Source: Galeopsis tetrahit (taxonomy: Eukaryota; Streptophyta; Magnoliopsida; Lamiales; Lamiaceae). Taken from it: a DNA stretch of 64,000 nucleotides. This document shows, piece by piece, positions 1 through 11,342 of this stretch (the first letter of the stretch is position 1; every line of letters begins with the position of its first letter). The notes beneath the pieces were generated by a model. It saw only the letters and a program-made list of their open reading frames with translations. It ran no database searches and had not been told where the DNA came from. The stretch lies in the NCBI GenBank assembly GCA_963675135.1, contig OY776122.1, positions 21,950,881 to 22,014,880 on the forward strand, in the 5' to 3' direction. Both the position numbers and the translations under genes were made by a program.

Positions 1-1
1 G

Positions 2-1105
2 ATGAACCTTATGGTTAGGAAGTTCGACAGACTAAACAAACGCTATGGTAGATACAAAAAGTTCTATAGAGACTATAGAGGTTCGACTTCTAAGAACTCG
101 TCTGAAACCAGACGAGACCGAAACTCATCCGAAAGGAGAGACGAAGTCTCGAAAAGTAACAGACGAGATAGAGAGTCAGATGATAGGAAGATTCAGCGTT
201 CTGATAGACGAGATAAGTGCAGGGATAAGTCACCCATTAAAAAGTCTACTAACGATCCTTTATGCTATAACTGTGAGAAACCAGGTCACTACATCTACGA
301 ATGTCCAGACCTGAGCACTGATGATCGAGAAGAGCGCAAGGCAAGAAGGGAAAGAAGATACAACAGGGGTAAGAAGGCAATGATGGCTAATAATGACTCT
401 GAAACGGACTCAGACGAGTTACCATCGTCTTCGTCTAGCTACCCGTCTGATCATGATGAAGCATTCATAGTAGATGATGGACTCAGCTGCATGGCTAAAA
501 TTGAGCAAGAGGTGTCATCTGCAACTTCATTTCAATCATGTGATGAATCAGACTCTGATGAAAGTGATACAACCGATAGTGGTGTAGGGAGTAGTCTTCA
601 TCACTCTACTGGTGTGACTGAAGAAGACCTCCTACTCGCTAATAAGGCGTTCATGGAAGTCAGTGACGAAAACATCATTTTAAAACAAGAAATCATTGAT
701 CTTAAGGAAGCCCAGTCTAAAGTAGATCCTAATATAACAGTCCTAAATGAACGCTTGCAAGAAGAGTTGAGTCAACTCAAAGACAAGTGTGCATTGACAG
801 ACAAGTTGTATCAAGACCTACTTAAGACACATGCTACTGAGAAACATGAATTCAATGTTTTAAAAAGCAAGTGCAAAAAGCTTGAAGAACGTAATAAGTT
901 CTTAGAAACTGAGGTTGTCACTCTAGACCTTAAACTTACTGACCTGGTTAACTCCTCTAAGGTTAACCTTGAATTGTCAGATAGGTACAGGGCTCCTGCT
1001 GACAAGACAGGCATAGGTGCTGAGACACCCAGCTCGTCTACTCAAGCCCCTAAGAACCCTACTATTTTCATCTCAAGCTCTTTGACTAATGATAAAGGAA
1101 AATGA
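2..1105 (+). pseudogene. copia-1 Gag (nucleocapsid part), interrupted
   Basis: This is the capsid/nucleocapsid polyprotein part that would package element RNA in cytoplasmic particles. The frame is open from the window edge, so the true start is upstream. A zinc knuckle CX2CX4HX4C lies at residues 88-101 (CYNCEKPGHYIYEC), preceded by a very basic Arg/Asp/Ser-rich stretch (about 30-80). An acidic Ser-rich segment follows (about 130-205), then a coiled-coil-like region (about 215-315). The frame stops at TGA 1103-1105, but the same frame continues with gag-like basic/Pro-rich sequence to TAG 1331, TAA 1508 and TGA about 1877. The stops therefore look like point mutations in a once longer Gag. 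The next segment with the protease is one frame over, from about 1746. Confidence 0.8.
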
Positions 1106-1745
1106 CCAATGATATACGATATTGGAACTCCATCTGAAGGCACTGTACTCAAACAGACTCAAGTTAACATTCCAATTACCAAGGGAGGTAAAAAGAATGT
1201 TAACAACAAGACTGTGTCGTCTAAAACAAGTCAACAAAGGACTAGAAACCGTGGACGACCTAATCAGGTCAGATATGAGGATTGGTATCCTGAGGAGACA
1301 AGTTCTAGACAAGTACAAACTAGATGGAAATAGTCTAGACCTCCTTTCATAAGGCAGTCGCAGCTATACTCGTCTAGGCCTAGGAAAGTGACTTCAAAAT
1401 ATCGTATTCAACCCGTCTTATATCCTCCGCCTGAATCGTATGATATCGAAGGAGCAGAAAGACCTAAACATGTCTATAAACCGTATGGCCCCAATGCATA
1501 CAAGCCCTAATCTGACTATCACAGACCGGTGCCTACTCAAGTAGAGGTTAAGTCAAAAGGCTACCTCAGACGAGTAGACCCAAGGACTGAGGATAGGCCA
1601 GACAAGGACAACAGGGTCTTATTTTGTAACAAATATGGTCAAAAGCTTAGAAGATCAAACTTGTTCAGGACTCCAATGTATATTTGGATTCCATTGAACT
1701 CGACTAACCCCCCAGGACCTAATAGACAAGGAGGGTACCTAAATT

Positions 1746-2714
1746 ATGAAATATCATCTAATGCAGGGTCGACTCGATCTATACAAGAAGGGTGGCTCAG
1801 TAGGAGAAACTTGGTACATAGACAGTGGTTGTTCGCACCACATGACTGGTACCAAGGCACTTCTATCAAGCTACTATGAGCAAGAAGGACCAAAGATTAT
1901 ATTCGGTGACAGCTCTACAGCCATCACAAAAGGCTTTGGCTATATCCGAAATGGCGACGTAGAGATACAAGATGTATCATACGTAGAAGGTTTGAAATAT
2001 AATCTATTATCTGTTTCACAGTTTTGTGATCGAGGTTATAAAGTGCAGTTCAAAAGTCAAAAGTGCGAAATCATAGACAAGAGGACTCATACCGTACTAC
2101 TCGTCGGCATAAGACAAGGTAGTGTGTACATTGTGAATTGGAATAGTTGTCCACGGGACACTTGTCTTCTTACTAAGACACCCAAAGAGGTCAGTTGGCT
2201 TTGGCATAGACGCCTTTGTCACATGAACTTTAAGGTGATTAATAAGATTGCAAGAGATTACCTTGTTGAAGGTATACCCAACGAAATCTATTTCAAATCA
2301 CATGTATGCGATGCCTGTCAGAAAGGTAAACAGGTAAAGGGTTCCTTTAAATCTATTCCAACCCTCTCAACAAGTAGAGTTCTTGAACTTCTACATATGG
2401 ACTTACATGGTCCAATTACTCCTCCAACTTTGAACGGTAGAAGGTACACACTTGTTGTGGTAGACGACTATTCTAAGTTCACTTGGGTAGTCTTCTTACA
2501 CAAGAAGAGTGATACACAAACACTCCTACCTGATCTGTTGAAGAAGATACAAGTTGAGAAGAATCAGTCCATTGTCAAGATCCGTAGTGACAAGGGTACT
2601 GAATTCATTAACTGCTATATTAAAGAATTTTGTTCTAAGCGTGGCATCCAGCACCTTACTAGTGCAGCAAGGACACCACAACAAAATGGAGTAGCAGAAC
2701 GAAGTTTTGGGTAG
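1746..2714 (+). pseudogene. copia-1 protease and integrase part of Pol, truncated by mutation
   Basis: This segment combines the aspartic protease and integrase of a copia Pol. The protease signature WYIDSGCSHHMTG sits near residue 22, with the catalytic Asp at about 26. A GAG-pre-integrase HHCC zinc region follows (LWHRRLCHMNF ... CDACQKGKQ). The integrase core shows HMDLHG and RSDKGTEF, and AERS at the expected glutamate. It stops at TAG 2712-2714, just where the conserved sequence after the catalytic Glu should continue. The words AAGTTTTGGGTAGAAGC occur at about 2702 and again at about 2749, so a small duplication or deletion broke this point. It reads in a different frame from gag and from downstream pol, so Pol cannot be made as one polyprotein from this copy. 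Confidence 0.85.
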
Positions 2715-3460
2715 AAGCCATGCTGACAGAGTATAATACTCCTCAGAAGTTTTGGGTAGAAGCGATTAATACTGCATGCCATTCCCAAAACTGAAGTGCT
2801 ATCAATAAAGCACTAGGTAAGACGCCCTATGAGGTATGGAAAGGTCGAAAACCTAGAGTTTCATATTTTCATATATTTGGCTGTAAGTGTTTTATCCATA
2901 ACAATGGGAAAAGCAAGTTGAATGCATTCGATGCTAAAGCAGACGAGGGGATATTCTTGGGATACTCCTCGACTAGCAAAGCATTTAGAGTATTCAACTA
3001 CTCTACCTTATGTGTGGAAGAAACACCACATGTAGTTTTCGATGAATCTCTACAGGACTCGTCTACCGACCAGATCAGTAAGAAGGTAACTGATCTATCG
3101 ATCCAAACTGACCAAGAATCAGAAGTTTATGAATCCGTGCAAGCCTATAACCCGTTCATGAAAGCTCTCGAGTCTGATGATCAGGAGAAGGTAAGTGCTC
3201 AAGGTAAATCCACTAGACCAGTTGACATGCCTGAACTAGTCGACTCGTCTACTCCTGTTAAATCTTCTGATGAAAATGATATTGAAATGCATGATGCTAT
3301 AGCTGATCTAGATGATGATAATATGCTTACTAAGACTAGAAAAACATGGAAATCTGCTCATGATACTGAAAATATCATTGGTGACTCTACTATTGGTGTG
3401 AAGACTAGACGACAACTCTTTGAGTCGCAAGAACAACCTAGTCCATCCTTGTTTTGCTAG
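2715..3460 (+). pseudogene. copia-1 integrase C-terminal region and linker to RT
   Basis: After the broken point the copia integrase C-terminal sequence resumes: FWVEAINTACH-like, then KTPYEVWKGRKP, FHIFGCKCF and a GIFLGYSSTSKAFRVFN segment. The open part runs from about 2918 to TAG 3458-3460 and ends with an acidic linker (about 3050-3420) of the kind that separates integrase from reverse transcriptase. The frame is the same as that of the RT segment, and reading on through the TAG gives the usual sequence just before RT (IEPKTINEALAD), so one nonsense mutation splits them. No start codon of functional meaning is expected because this is polyprotein interior. Confidence 0.75.
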
Positions 3461-5014
3461 TGTTGTTTCCTCTCATCTATCGAGCCTAAAACCATTAATG
3501 AGGCATTGGCTGATAGTAATTGGATCATTGCTATGCAAGACGAGTTGAACCAGTTTGTTCGAAACGACGTCTGGGAACTTGTCGATAGACCTAAACATCA
3601 TAATGTAGTAGGCACACGATGGATTTTCAAAAACAAGAAAGATGAGAATGATGTAGTCGTTCGAAATAAGGCTAGACTAGTTGCTCAAGGCTATTCTCAA
3701 GCTGAAGGCATAGATTATGATGAAACTTATGCACCTGTTGCTAGACTAGAAGCCATAAGATTGTTTCTTGCATATGCTGCTTACATGAAGTTTACTGTAT
3801 ATCAAATGGATGTTAAAAGTGCATTTCTTAACGAAATTCTTGTGGAAGAAGTATATGTAGAACAACCCCCAGGTTTCGAGGTGAAAGGCAACCAAGTGTA
3901 CAAGTTAAAGAAAGCCTTATATGGACTAAAACAAGTTCCAAGAGCCTGGTACAATACTCTTTCTCAATTTCTGTTAGAAAATGGTTTTACTAAGGGCAAG
4001 GTCGATAGAACCTTGTTCAGAAGACAAGAAGGGAAAGACATTTTACTCGTCCAAATTTACGTAGACGACATCATTTTTGGTTCACCTAACAAAAAGCTGA
4101 GTGAAAGTTTCTCAACACTCATGCAAAGTAAATTTGAGATGTCTATGATGGGTGAAATGAATTACTTTCTTGGACTTCAAGTAAAACAGACCCCAGAAGG
4201 GATTTTCATAAATCAAGCAAAGTATACTCGTAATCTACTAGACAAGTATGGTATTAAGACTTGTAAATCTTCTGGAGTTCCTATGCAACCTACCTATAGG
4301 ATGGATCCAGACGAAAATGGTAAATGTGCTGATCAATCTCATTATCGTGGTCTTATTGGTTCATTACTGTACTTGACTGCTAGTAGACCTGATATTGCAT
4401 TTTCTGTTGGTGTATGTGCTCGATTTCAAGCCAATCCAAAAGAGAGTCATATGGAAACCACTAAAAGGATTCTGAAATATTTGAAAGGAACCATCAATCG
4501 TGGTATATGGTATCCTTCAAATGATGATTTATCTCTAAGTGGCTACTCTGATTCTGATTTTGGTGGTTGTAGAATAGATAGGAAATCTACATCTGGTTCT
4601 TGTCAATTCTTAGGCACAAAACTCATTTCATGGTTTTCGAAAAAGCAAACTAGTGTGGCTACCTCTACTACTGAAGCCGAGTACATGGCTGCTGGTAGCT
4701 GCTGTAGTCAACTACTTTGGCTCATGCAACAACTTAGAGATTACAACATATATGAATCGAATGTTCCTATTTTCTGTGATAGTAATAGTGCAATTGCCAT
4801 TACACAAAATCCTGTTTTGCACACACGTTGTAAGCATGTTGATGTGAAGCATCATTTCATTCGTGATCATGTAGAAAAGAAGGATATTCACATGGAAAAG
4901 ATTCATACTGATTTTCAGAAAGCTGATATTTTCACAAAACCATTAGCTGAGGCTCGTTTTCGTGAGTTATGCATTAGTCTAGGTCTAATTGATCTAGATT
5001 CTACTTGCCTATAG
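3461..5014 (+). pseudogene. copia-1 reverse transcriptase and RNase H
   Basis: This is the RNA-directed DNA polymerase and RNase H that would copy element RNA to cDNA. It is open for 502 codons from the first Met (3506). RT blocks are clear: WELVDRPKHHNVVGTRWIF, ARLVAQGYSQAEGIDYDETYAPVAR, the QMDVKSAFLNE block, and the polymerase site YVDD (about residues 185-188, bases 4058-4069). Copia RNase H follows: GYSDSDFGGC, DRKSTSG, TEAEYMAAG and HVDVKHHFIRD, with a KADIFTKPL end. The TAG stop at 5012-5014 looks natural. This is the best-preserved part of copia-1, but it lies behind a TAG at 3458 and a frame change, so it is not expressed as a normal Pol. Confidence 0.85.
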
Positions 5015-5898
5015 CTATGTACTAAACAGACAGGTACATCTAAGAAATAAGGAAACAAGATCACTGGAATAGAGCACTCGTCTACTCACCCAACAAACAG
5101 GTATACAAGGTCAGACAAGATGACCAAACAACCCGATGAGGAAGCTGGTAAAGCTGAGGGTAATACTAAGAGAATAAACATTTAAGGGGGAATTTATGAT
5201 TTCTTAAAGAGCCTTATGTTGACTCTTAAGTTTGTGAAAAGTCATCTTGTTCGAAACCTTGATCATTGCTTTAGATTGATATTCATCTTAATTATTCTAC
5301 TCGACTACCTGTATTTCATCTAATCTGTCGCACAAGATAAGACAGGTTCAAATAGTCGTTCGACGATCAGAATAGACAAGCACAGTCGAAGGGGGAACTC
5401 GTCTTGTGCACATTATTCTACTCGTCTGTTCTGGATAGACTCGAACAGACAAGATAAGTGCTCGCTTGAACTTGAATACTCTAAGTGTTTAATTAATTCG
5501 AATTAAGTATACTATAGTAATTTGATAATGTGAAAATTGGAAATTTCTAAAATTGGATTTATACACTTCCATGTTAATGAGGTGTATACACCCAGTTCTA
5601 AACCTACTCCACTATGCTAGGTCAGATGAGTACACTCCCCTGTCCTAACTAATAAGAGGAGGCGGATTTCAAATTTTACAATATCAAATCACGTAATATT
5701 CTCGATTCCGTAACTGAATTCCAAAAGACACACCGTTGGATCATATCTTTAAATCTTGGCCGTTCATTCTATAATTCAGTTTTGAATAAAACCCAACACT
5801 TACACACGTCTTGCCCCACGTTTTCTTAACTCTACTACTCTAAAGCATCTGAATCTCTTGAAGAATTTAAGATACTCGTTCTTACTCAACTCATCACC
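5015..5898 (+). other. copia-1 spacer between pol and extra ORF, with purine tracts
   Basis: No coding signal is seen in this stretch. It holds two polypurine-tract-like words (AAGGGGGAA at 5184-5192 and GAAGGGGGAA at 5388-5397). Many short direct repeats of CTCGTCTG/AGACAAG-type words recur all through the element. The region could hold a promoter or splice signal for the extra ORF, but none can be shown. Confidence 0.5.
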
Positions 5899-8800
5899 AT
5901 GTCTATCATATCTCTTTTCGATGTAAGGACTAACATGCAGGCTAGGTTCGACCTAGGCAGATTTATTTCAGAAAACAAAGTGCATGTTGAACCTTCTGTG
6001 CTCTTTAAGGGTAAGCACACAGATGGAAACTCAGAGACTTTGACCAAATGTTGGAGATGTGGTTTAAAACCATATTTGGAGGCGTTTCCTCAAGTCGTCT
6101 TGGAGGAAGAAGTTCTGGAGTTCTATGCCAACGCCACCAGACAAGGAGATGTGATCGAATCTTTCCTTGGAAGAAATCGAGTGGAAATCACTCGAGAAGC
6201 CATGTTTGAGCATCTAAAGCTTCCCATTGGAACTATTGATGTAGAGAACTACGCAGCTGGACAAGAAGCAAGATATTTGAGTATATTTTGTGGAAGAAAG
6301 TTAAGGTTGAAACCAGATGGCAAGCTCCCCGCCGTCAAGAAGATGGATCTTCTAGAGAAGTATCGAACTCTATTGGACATAGCTAGCAAAATTTTGTTAT
6401 GTGCCACTGCTTCTCATGATTCTGTCACTCTGAGTAAAGCAAGGGTCATGGCTGCTATTTATGATGGAATTACCGAAGGAAATTGGTTCAAACTTATCGC
6501 AGATCGAATCATGTACTTTGAAAAGAGTGTTCGAGTTGACACTGACACATGTAATTGGGTAGTGTCGAATGTTGTTGGATATGGAAACAAGCTGAGTATC
6601 CTACTTCCTTTGCTGATGCCAAACAAGACGGAATGGAGTAAAGGTAAGCCATTCCATCCGTTAAAGTTCTATTTGAAGAAGGAGGCCTTGAGAAAGCAGG
6701 CTGCTGCAAGATCAGCTGCACCTAGGCAAGCTCAGATTGACCCCATGGGAGCCTTGCCTTATGCTGTCACGTCTGGTTCTTCGGAAGACGAGTCAGCTGA
6801 AGAAAAGTCTAAGGAAGTTGCTCAAGTCTCGTCTAGTTCAGATGATTCAGAGGAGACTTAGTCGGAAGAGAAGGAGACACGTGATCAAGTTCCTGAATTA
6901 TATCAACTAGTGAGAGTTGGGTCGCCCTCTCCACCAGAAGAGTAAAGTCTTCAGGTTGGTACTTCTTCTCAAGATATTTCAATTCCTCTTTCTCTCTCTT
7001 CTATCCGAACCAAGGCTAGGTCACATCGACCTAGGCCTAGACTTTTATCCTCAACCTCACAAGTACTGGCAGCACATCCGCTGAGAGCCAGTCATCCCCA
7101 AAACACTCCCATGACTGACACAACTGATACTCCGACAGTTGTTACACCAAACCTAGACACATCACAGCCCCCTGAAACCACAGTCCATATTCCCTCTACC
7201 TCAACAGAATATGTTGAACCCTTAAACCCATCTATTTCAGACACTTCATTAGTTGCCACTGCAACAACTGAAGCAAGGACCCCACTTGCTCAGACCTCGT
7301 CTGAAACTAGATTTTAATCCTTAGTCTATTACCCGATGTGTTTAAGAGAAAAGAGGATCCGTTCGAAGATGAGTAACAATTTGAAGAATCAACTCTCATC
7401 TATCGAGGTCGACTTCGCGTCAGAGCAGTTTGAGAAGCTTCTAAGAATATGTACTTGGGTTGCATTGAAGAAGTCTTCAACAGACGACTTGTTTGAAGTC
7501 ATCTTAGGAAAAGGTGGAATTTCTAATTTCATGGACTGGGAAATGGAGCAGAAGGAGAATAGTGGTGTTCGAGACCACTCGGAGCTATTCCCTAACCATG
7601 CTATTACTGCTCTTGCAAAGAAGTTATTGGGTATTTCTGATGATCTGCTGAATTCAGAATCTCAATTTGATGTGAGTGTTCAAGTTTAAGAGACTGACCT
7701 TGTAGAAGATATTGTGATGATTGAAGCTGAACAAGCTGAGGAGGTCCAGTCTACTGATCCGGTAATAGAGCTAGACAATGTCTCAGACAAGTTGAGAGGC
7801 ATTGTGTTCAAATTCCAAGTAGATCATGCTGACAGTCCAAGGCCAGACTTTGCTTTTATCAATCGTTATACTGATCTATTTCTTCCCACCGAAATTTGTG
7901 GATACATGAAGAAATTGCATGCCTCATTGAAAAAGGATTTGGTTGATGCTGAAAGAAAGGCAAAAGAAGCTAAGTTGGCTATGGTGCCTTATTGTCCACT
8001 ACCTAGTTTAAAGGCCATTGCTGGAAGTGTTATTGAAGCTGAAGTAGTGGAAGACGAGGTCTTAACTACTATTCCAGAAGGACAGTTGGTTGAAGTCATA
8101 TCTATTGCTGAAGATGTGATTATGGACGAAGCTACTCATGAAGAAGTTGGACAATCATCTCAAGCCATTCCAGATGCTTCATTAGTTGAGCTGAAAGAAG
8201 ACTTGAAAACTGTCATCAAGTCATCTATTGATGAATTTCTCAAGTCCAAGCTAAAGGAGACTCTTGTTGAACAGAACAGTGTCCTTGTTACAAGTTCAAA
8301 AGAGATGATTATGAATGAAGTTAATCAGTTGGACAATGATTTCAGGCTAGCAATGTTCGATCAGATCGAAGAATTTCTCTAGAACCAAGTTGAATATTCG
8401 GAGAAGAGTTCAATTGATTTTGCTCGCGTCTTAGCTACTGAATCCAAGAAGATGGAAAGAGTTTACAGAGCTAGGATTGAGGTTGCTGATGTTCAAAGAA
8501 AGGAAGCATATGATCAGCTTTCACAAGCAAAAGAATTCATTAATGCTATGACTGAAGAAAACAGGAAATTGCGTCTGACTGCAACACATTTCAAGAATGA
8601 GTTGAACTTATCTACTCAAAAGTTGGAGTTGGTGGCAACCAAACTAGACAAGTTGAGTCAAGATGGTTCTCACCAGAAGCAGATAGAGAAAGCAACTACT
8701 CTGATGCAGCAAGCTATGTTTGAAGAGATGACTCGTTTCACTTCTCTTTTCTCTCTCAAGGCAGTTGATGAAGCCAAAAAGGGGGAAGAGACGAGTAGAA

Positions 8801-9618
8801 TCGAAACAAGAGCTGAAGCTACTGAAGATGGAAACACTAAGTCTAGTGCTGAACCAGAAGCTAAGGAAGCTGCTGAAGCAATGCAAGATCTTGGAAGGCC
8901 TAAGAGAAGCAGAGGCAAGTTGGTTAAAACTTCGGATCTTGAGCTAGCCAAAGCAGAAGAGTTGAAGCGAAAGGAGAAAGGCAAAGGAGTTGCTATTCCT
9001 GAAGCAGAGGCTCAGACTCGACTAGTGTCAAAAATAAATTCTATTGTTATTGAAGAGCCAAAAGAAGCTGAGACAACAATTGTGATGAAAAAGCAGAAGA
9101 TTGTTGATCCTAATGATGAAGCTCACTATGCTAGTCAAAAGAAAGTTGGAAAGCATATTGAGAGATTGCAGAAGCTGAAGGCAGATGAAGATCAGATGGA
9201 AGATCAGTTCATTGACTACTTCATTGACAGAGAGCATCGTCAAGAATGGCTCAAAGTGAAGAGGCAATGGGAACTGGATCATTGGATTATTAGGAAGTAT
9301 GGTGACTCTGAAAGTCCAGATGAGTTGTATGCTGTGTTTGACAAATTCATGGAAGGTCAAAACAAGCTGCTGTGGAATTTAATTATAAGGATATCGGCTG
9401 GTGCAAATTTCAACATTGTAGTTCCTATCTTTCCGAAGTGGAAGACTCCTATGACCAGCTCAGGAAGAAGAGTTGATCTTAACCAGATCAAGAAATATGA
9501 AGAAGAGCTGCTAGATAAAGAGAAGATTGAAGATGAAGAACATATCAGAGTAATACACAAGAGACTCCTAGATGCATTCTGTGTTCCAAATCCAGAAGGA
9601 GGTACTCTTTCAGATTAG
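5899..9618 (+). pseudogene. copia-1 extra ORF after pol: plant-transposon-protein domain plus coiled coil, five in-frame stops
   Basis: One single frame runs from ATG 5899 to TAG 9616-9618 (1,239 codons including stops). It is broken only by TAG 6859, TAA 6943, TAA 7315, TAA 7687 and TAG 8380; I traced the joins and saw no frameshift. The N-terminal third (about 40-270) contains LEFYANATRQGDV, REAMFEHLKLP and RVMAAIYDGI. It resembles what I recall as the 'putative plant transposon protein' domain (Pfam PF20167 from memory, not searched). A Ser/Pro/Thr-rich middle follows, then a long coiled coil (about 8452-8740), a Lys/Glu-rich basic stretch (about 8880-9010) and a compact C-terminal part with IDYFIDREHRQEWLKVK. 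Its position matches the extra or env-like ORF of Sirevirus-type elements, but I see no signal peptide or membrane helix. The function is unknown. Confidence 0.7.
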
Positions 9619-9785
9619 TTTTTTTTGTTGGCTCTGATTCTTAATTTTTGATATTAAGTATGTGTAATATCTACTGATCGTATTTTGAATGAATGAAAAG
9701 ATAAGTACTACTTTGATAATTAGTACAAGATAACTACTTAACTAGTCTATTGTTATGAAAAGATTCAAGTAGTTTTGGCTTCATC

Positions 9786-9797
9786 AAAAAGGGGAAA
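9786..9797 (+). other. polypurine tract of copia-1
   Basis: A purine run (AAAAAGGGGAAA) sits immediately before the 3' LTR start TGTTGG at 9799. It is the expected primer site for plus-strand DNA synthesis, and its place fixes the LTR boundary. Confidence 0.8.
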
Positions 9798-9798
9798 T

Positions 9799-11077
9799 TG
9801 TTGGGATATGAATCCTAGAACAAGTCCTAAATGATGATAAAAGATAAAAGATGAAGTTTTGATAAGCCAAAAGTAGTTTGAATATTTTCTATGTGTTGAC
9901 TGATCTAGTCTAGTTAAGAAGAAGTCATCTTGAACAGACCAGTAAAGTTCACATGAAAGACAAGTATTATTAAAAGATAAGTACGAATTATAAGTACTTC
10001 ATATGTGATATTCATAATGGTTAGTTTGTTACTGAGCTATATTAATCATTGTATAGAAGCTCATTGTTTTCATGTAAAAATATATTGATGTATAGTTTTC
10101 TAAGTTGACTAAGCTGGTTTTATAACTAGAGCTTAAGGTAATGTAATAGTCTTGTTAGGATTAGATTAGTTCTATGATGAAATCTGAAGAAGTCTACTGC
10201 ACAAGACAAGTAGAAGATGAAGTCTACTACTACTGGACAAGACAGGTGCGCGAGACAACAAGACAAGACAAGAAGAATTAAGAAGTTAGTTACAGAAACG
10301 CGTATTGAAGATAAGGATTGAAGAGTTAATTAAGGAATAACTAATTAACTGCTTAAACGCGTGGAAGAATGAAGTTTGGAAGTTACAAGTTAGTTTTCAA
10401 GAAAAAGTTGTTACATAACTGAAAGTTCTTGAATTGGAAGCTTATAAATACCGCAAGGTATTGATTGATTAAAGACTACTGGAAAACTACTGAAGCATTG
10501 ATATTCTACATTCAAGTAAAGTAAATACTCTCAGAGTTTGAAGATTCAGAAAGAAGCCAGAAGACAAGTGAAGAACAAGAAGGCTACTACTGAACGAAGA
10601 GAAGTTTTATTTTTTACTGTTTCAAGTTGCTAATTACTTGTAAAATAACCAGTTAGATCGAAGAGGCACTTGGTAGTGTTTTCGAGAACATCTAAGTCCT
10701 ATATCTTGGGACTTAAAATCACAAGACTACTCGATTGGAAGAGTTAATAAATTTCACGACTGGAGTTGTGAGAGTGGATGTAGACAAGTTGTCGAACCAC
10801 TATAAAATCGTTGTGTGTTGATTTACTTTCTTGTTTGTTTAATTGTTTAATTGATTAATTGCATATCTAAACAAGACAAGTAGAGTGTTCATAACAATAG
10901 TTCGAATTACGAATATAAGTTGAGTATAAACTAGATTGGGCTCATTATTACTTTGATAAATTCCGCATTACGTATTCTGATATATTGAAAGATTTTTAAA
11001 AGTCTATTCACCCCTCCCCTCTAGACTTTTACTAGCTTACTCAATATTATAAACTCAACTTGGGACCAACACCAACA
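9799..11077 (+). repeat. 3' LTR of copia-1 (1,279 bp)
   Basis: It begins TGTTGGGATATG right after the polypurine tract and ends GACCAACACCAACA, giving the TG...CA ends and the short TGTTGG/CCAACA inverted repeat of copia LTRs. A TATA box (TATAAATA) lies at 10443-10450. AT-rich flank starts at 11078 and the MULE target duplication at 11111. The 5' LTR is outside the window, so LTR divergence cannot be judged. Confidence 0.8.
10443..10450 (+). promoter_or_regulatory. putative TATA box of copia-1 LTR
   Basis: TATAAATA stands in the middle of the LTR, where the U3 promoter should be. No transcription start can be shown from sequence. Confidence 0.5.
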
Positions 11078-11110
11078 ATATTAGATAAACTCCCCCTATC
11101 CATTTATTAA

Positions 11111-11120
11111 TTTAATAAAA
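11111..11120. repeat. MULE target site duplication, left
   Basis: TTTAATAAAA stands directly outside the left inverted end. The identical 10 bases are at 27298-27307. Confidence 0.8.
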
Positions 11121-11342
11121 GGATAAATATCACTTTTGGTCGACGAAGTTTACCTCTTTTCAAATTTGGCCATCTACGTTTAGTCACTATCAAAATTGAT
11201 CACTCATTTTTTTCTATCAAAATTGATCCTATCATTAGTCAATCTGTCATGACTAACGGAGGCAACACGTTTTGAGCGCGAAATCTCTCTTATCATATTG
11301 TCAACCTGAATACTCTCAAATTCATCACTATTAACAAATGTC

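Larger units (their letters stand above)
1..11077 (+). mobile_element. Ty1/copia LTR retrotransposon, old, 5' end outside window (copia-1)
   Basis: The domain order gag, protease, integrase, reverse transcriptase, RNase H is that of Ty1/copia. It is followed by a long extra ORF, a polypurine tract and a 3' LTR that starts TGTTGG and ends CCAACA at 11077. The window opens inside gag, so the 5' LTR, primer site and gag start are missing. Gag and pol have stops, at least one frameshift and a local rearrangement near 2700-2790, so this copy cannot make its own proteins. The extra ORF after pol and several purine-rich tracts (5184, 5388, 9786) resemble Sirevirus-type copia elements; that placement is inference. 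The five bases after the LTR are ATATT; the matching target duplicate lies outside the window. Confidence 0.9.

Noticed and set aside
811..1014. Open frame on the minus strand within gag
   Set aside because: It is the antisense shadow of gag, with no motif of its own; the same holds for the minus-strand frames at 4712-4906, 6509-6721 and 8644-9560 and the plus-strand frames at 14778-16754 and 18289-22778.
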